DNA of 64,000 nt from Ariolimax columbianus. Taxonomy: Eukaryota > Mollusca > Gastropoda > Stylommatophora > Arionidae. The stretch is from positions 37,479,983 to 37,543,982 of the forward strand of contig JAVGWX010000005.1 in the NCBI GenBank assembly GCA_036924085.1, written 5' to 3'. Below are positions 63,986-64,000 of this stretch, one piece after another. Within the stretch, counting starts at the first letter, position 1. Each line of letters opens with the position of its first letter. The notes below the pieces were generated by a model, which saw only the letters and a program-made list of their open reading frames with translations, had not been told where the DNA came from and ran no database searches. The translations under genes and the position numbers were made by a program.

Positions 63986-64000
63986 AATGTCGAAACTTTG

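Overview
The window reads as nuclear DNA of an invertebrate animal, most likely a mollusc and plausibly a gastropod. The reasons are many tRNA-derived SINEs, several degraded non-LTR retrotransposons (LINEs), mariner-type DNA transposons, AT-rich intergenic sequence, long microsatellites, and one rhodopsin-type G-protein-coupled receptor (GPCR). Nothing bacterial is present: no operons, no Shine-Dalgarno-led gene runs, no CRISPR array. The species call is inference.

Only one convincing host gene is visible, a single-exon seven-transmembrane receptor CDS on the minus strand (39164-40549). A 3' splice acceptor lies just upstream of its start codon, so an upstream 5' exon is expected outside the part I can recognise. 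Most other long reading frames are tandem repeats that happen to lack stops.

The rest is repeat landscape. (1) About a quarter of the window is tandem arrays with more than 20 unrelated unit lengths: 15, 21, 25, 27, 30, 35, 41, 42, 52, 55, 58, 69 and 83 bp plus microsatellites. The largest is a 3.9-kb array of about 76 copies of a 52-bp satellite (11970-15912). Its diagnostic variants repeat in the same order after exactly 31 monomers, a higher-order repeat of 1,612 bp. (2) LINE remnants from several lineages fill 0.7-4.5 kb, 7.9-11 kb, 19-23 kb, 40.7-45.3 kb, 49.5-55.8 kb and 62-63 kb; all carry stops, frameshifts or deletions. (3) At least eight tRNA-headed SINE-like families occur, three of which share a core near GGTACCCATTTACAGCTGGG. 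(4) There are two mariner relics: a 415-bp internally deleted copy with terminal inverted repeats and TA flanks (35200-35614), and a transposase remnant with an internal inversion (58799-59270). (5) Several unnamed interspersed families recur two to five times.

Nested insertions give a relative chronology: a plus-strand LINE sits inside a minus-strand LINE (19.4-22.3 kb), a SINE with a 12-bp target-site duplication sits inside a LINE (62.0-63.2 kb), and a LINE near 49.5-52 kb is split by a SINE, another repeat and a minisatellite.

I found no clearly new molecular system. The best leads are the 31-mer higher-order satellite, the core shared between SINE families with different heads, the unnamed repeat families, and the divergent orphan receptor. 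All family assignments come from reading translated motifs by eye; no database search was run.
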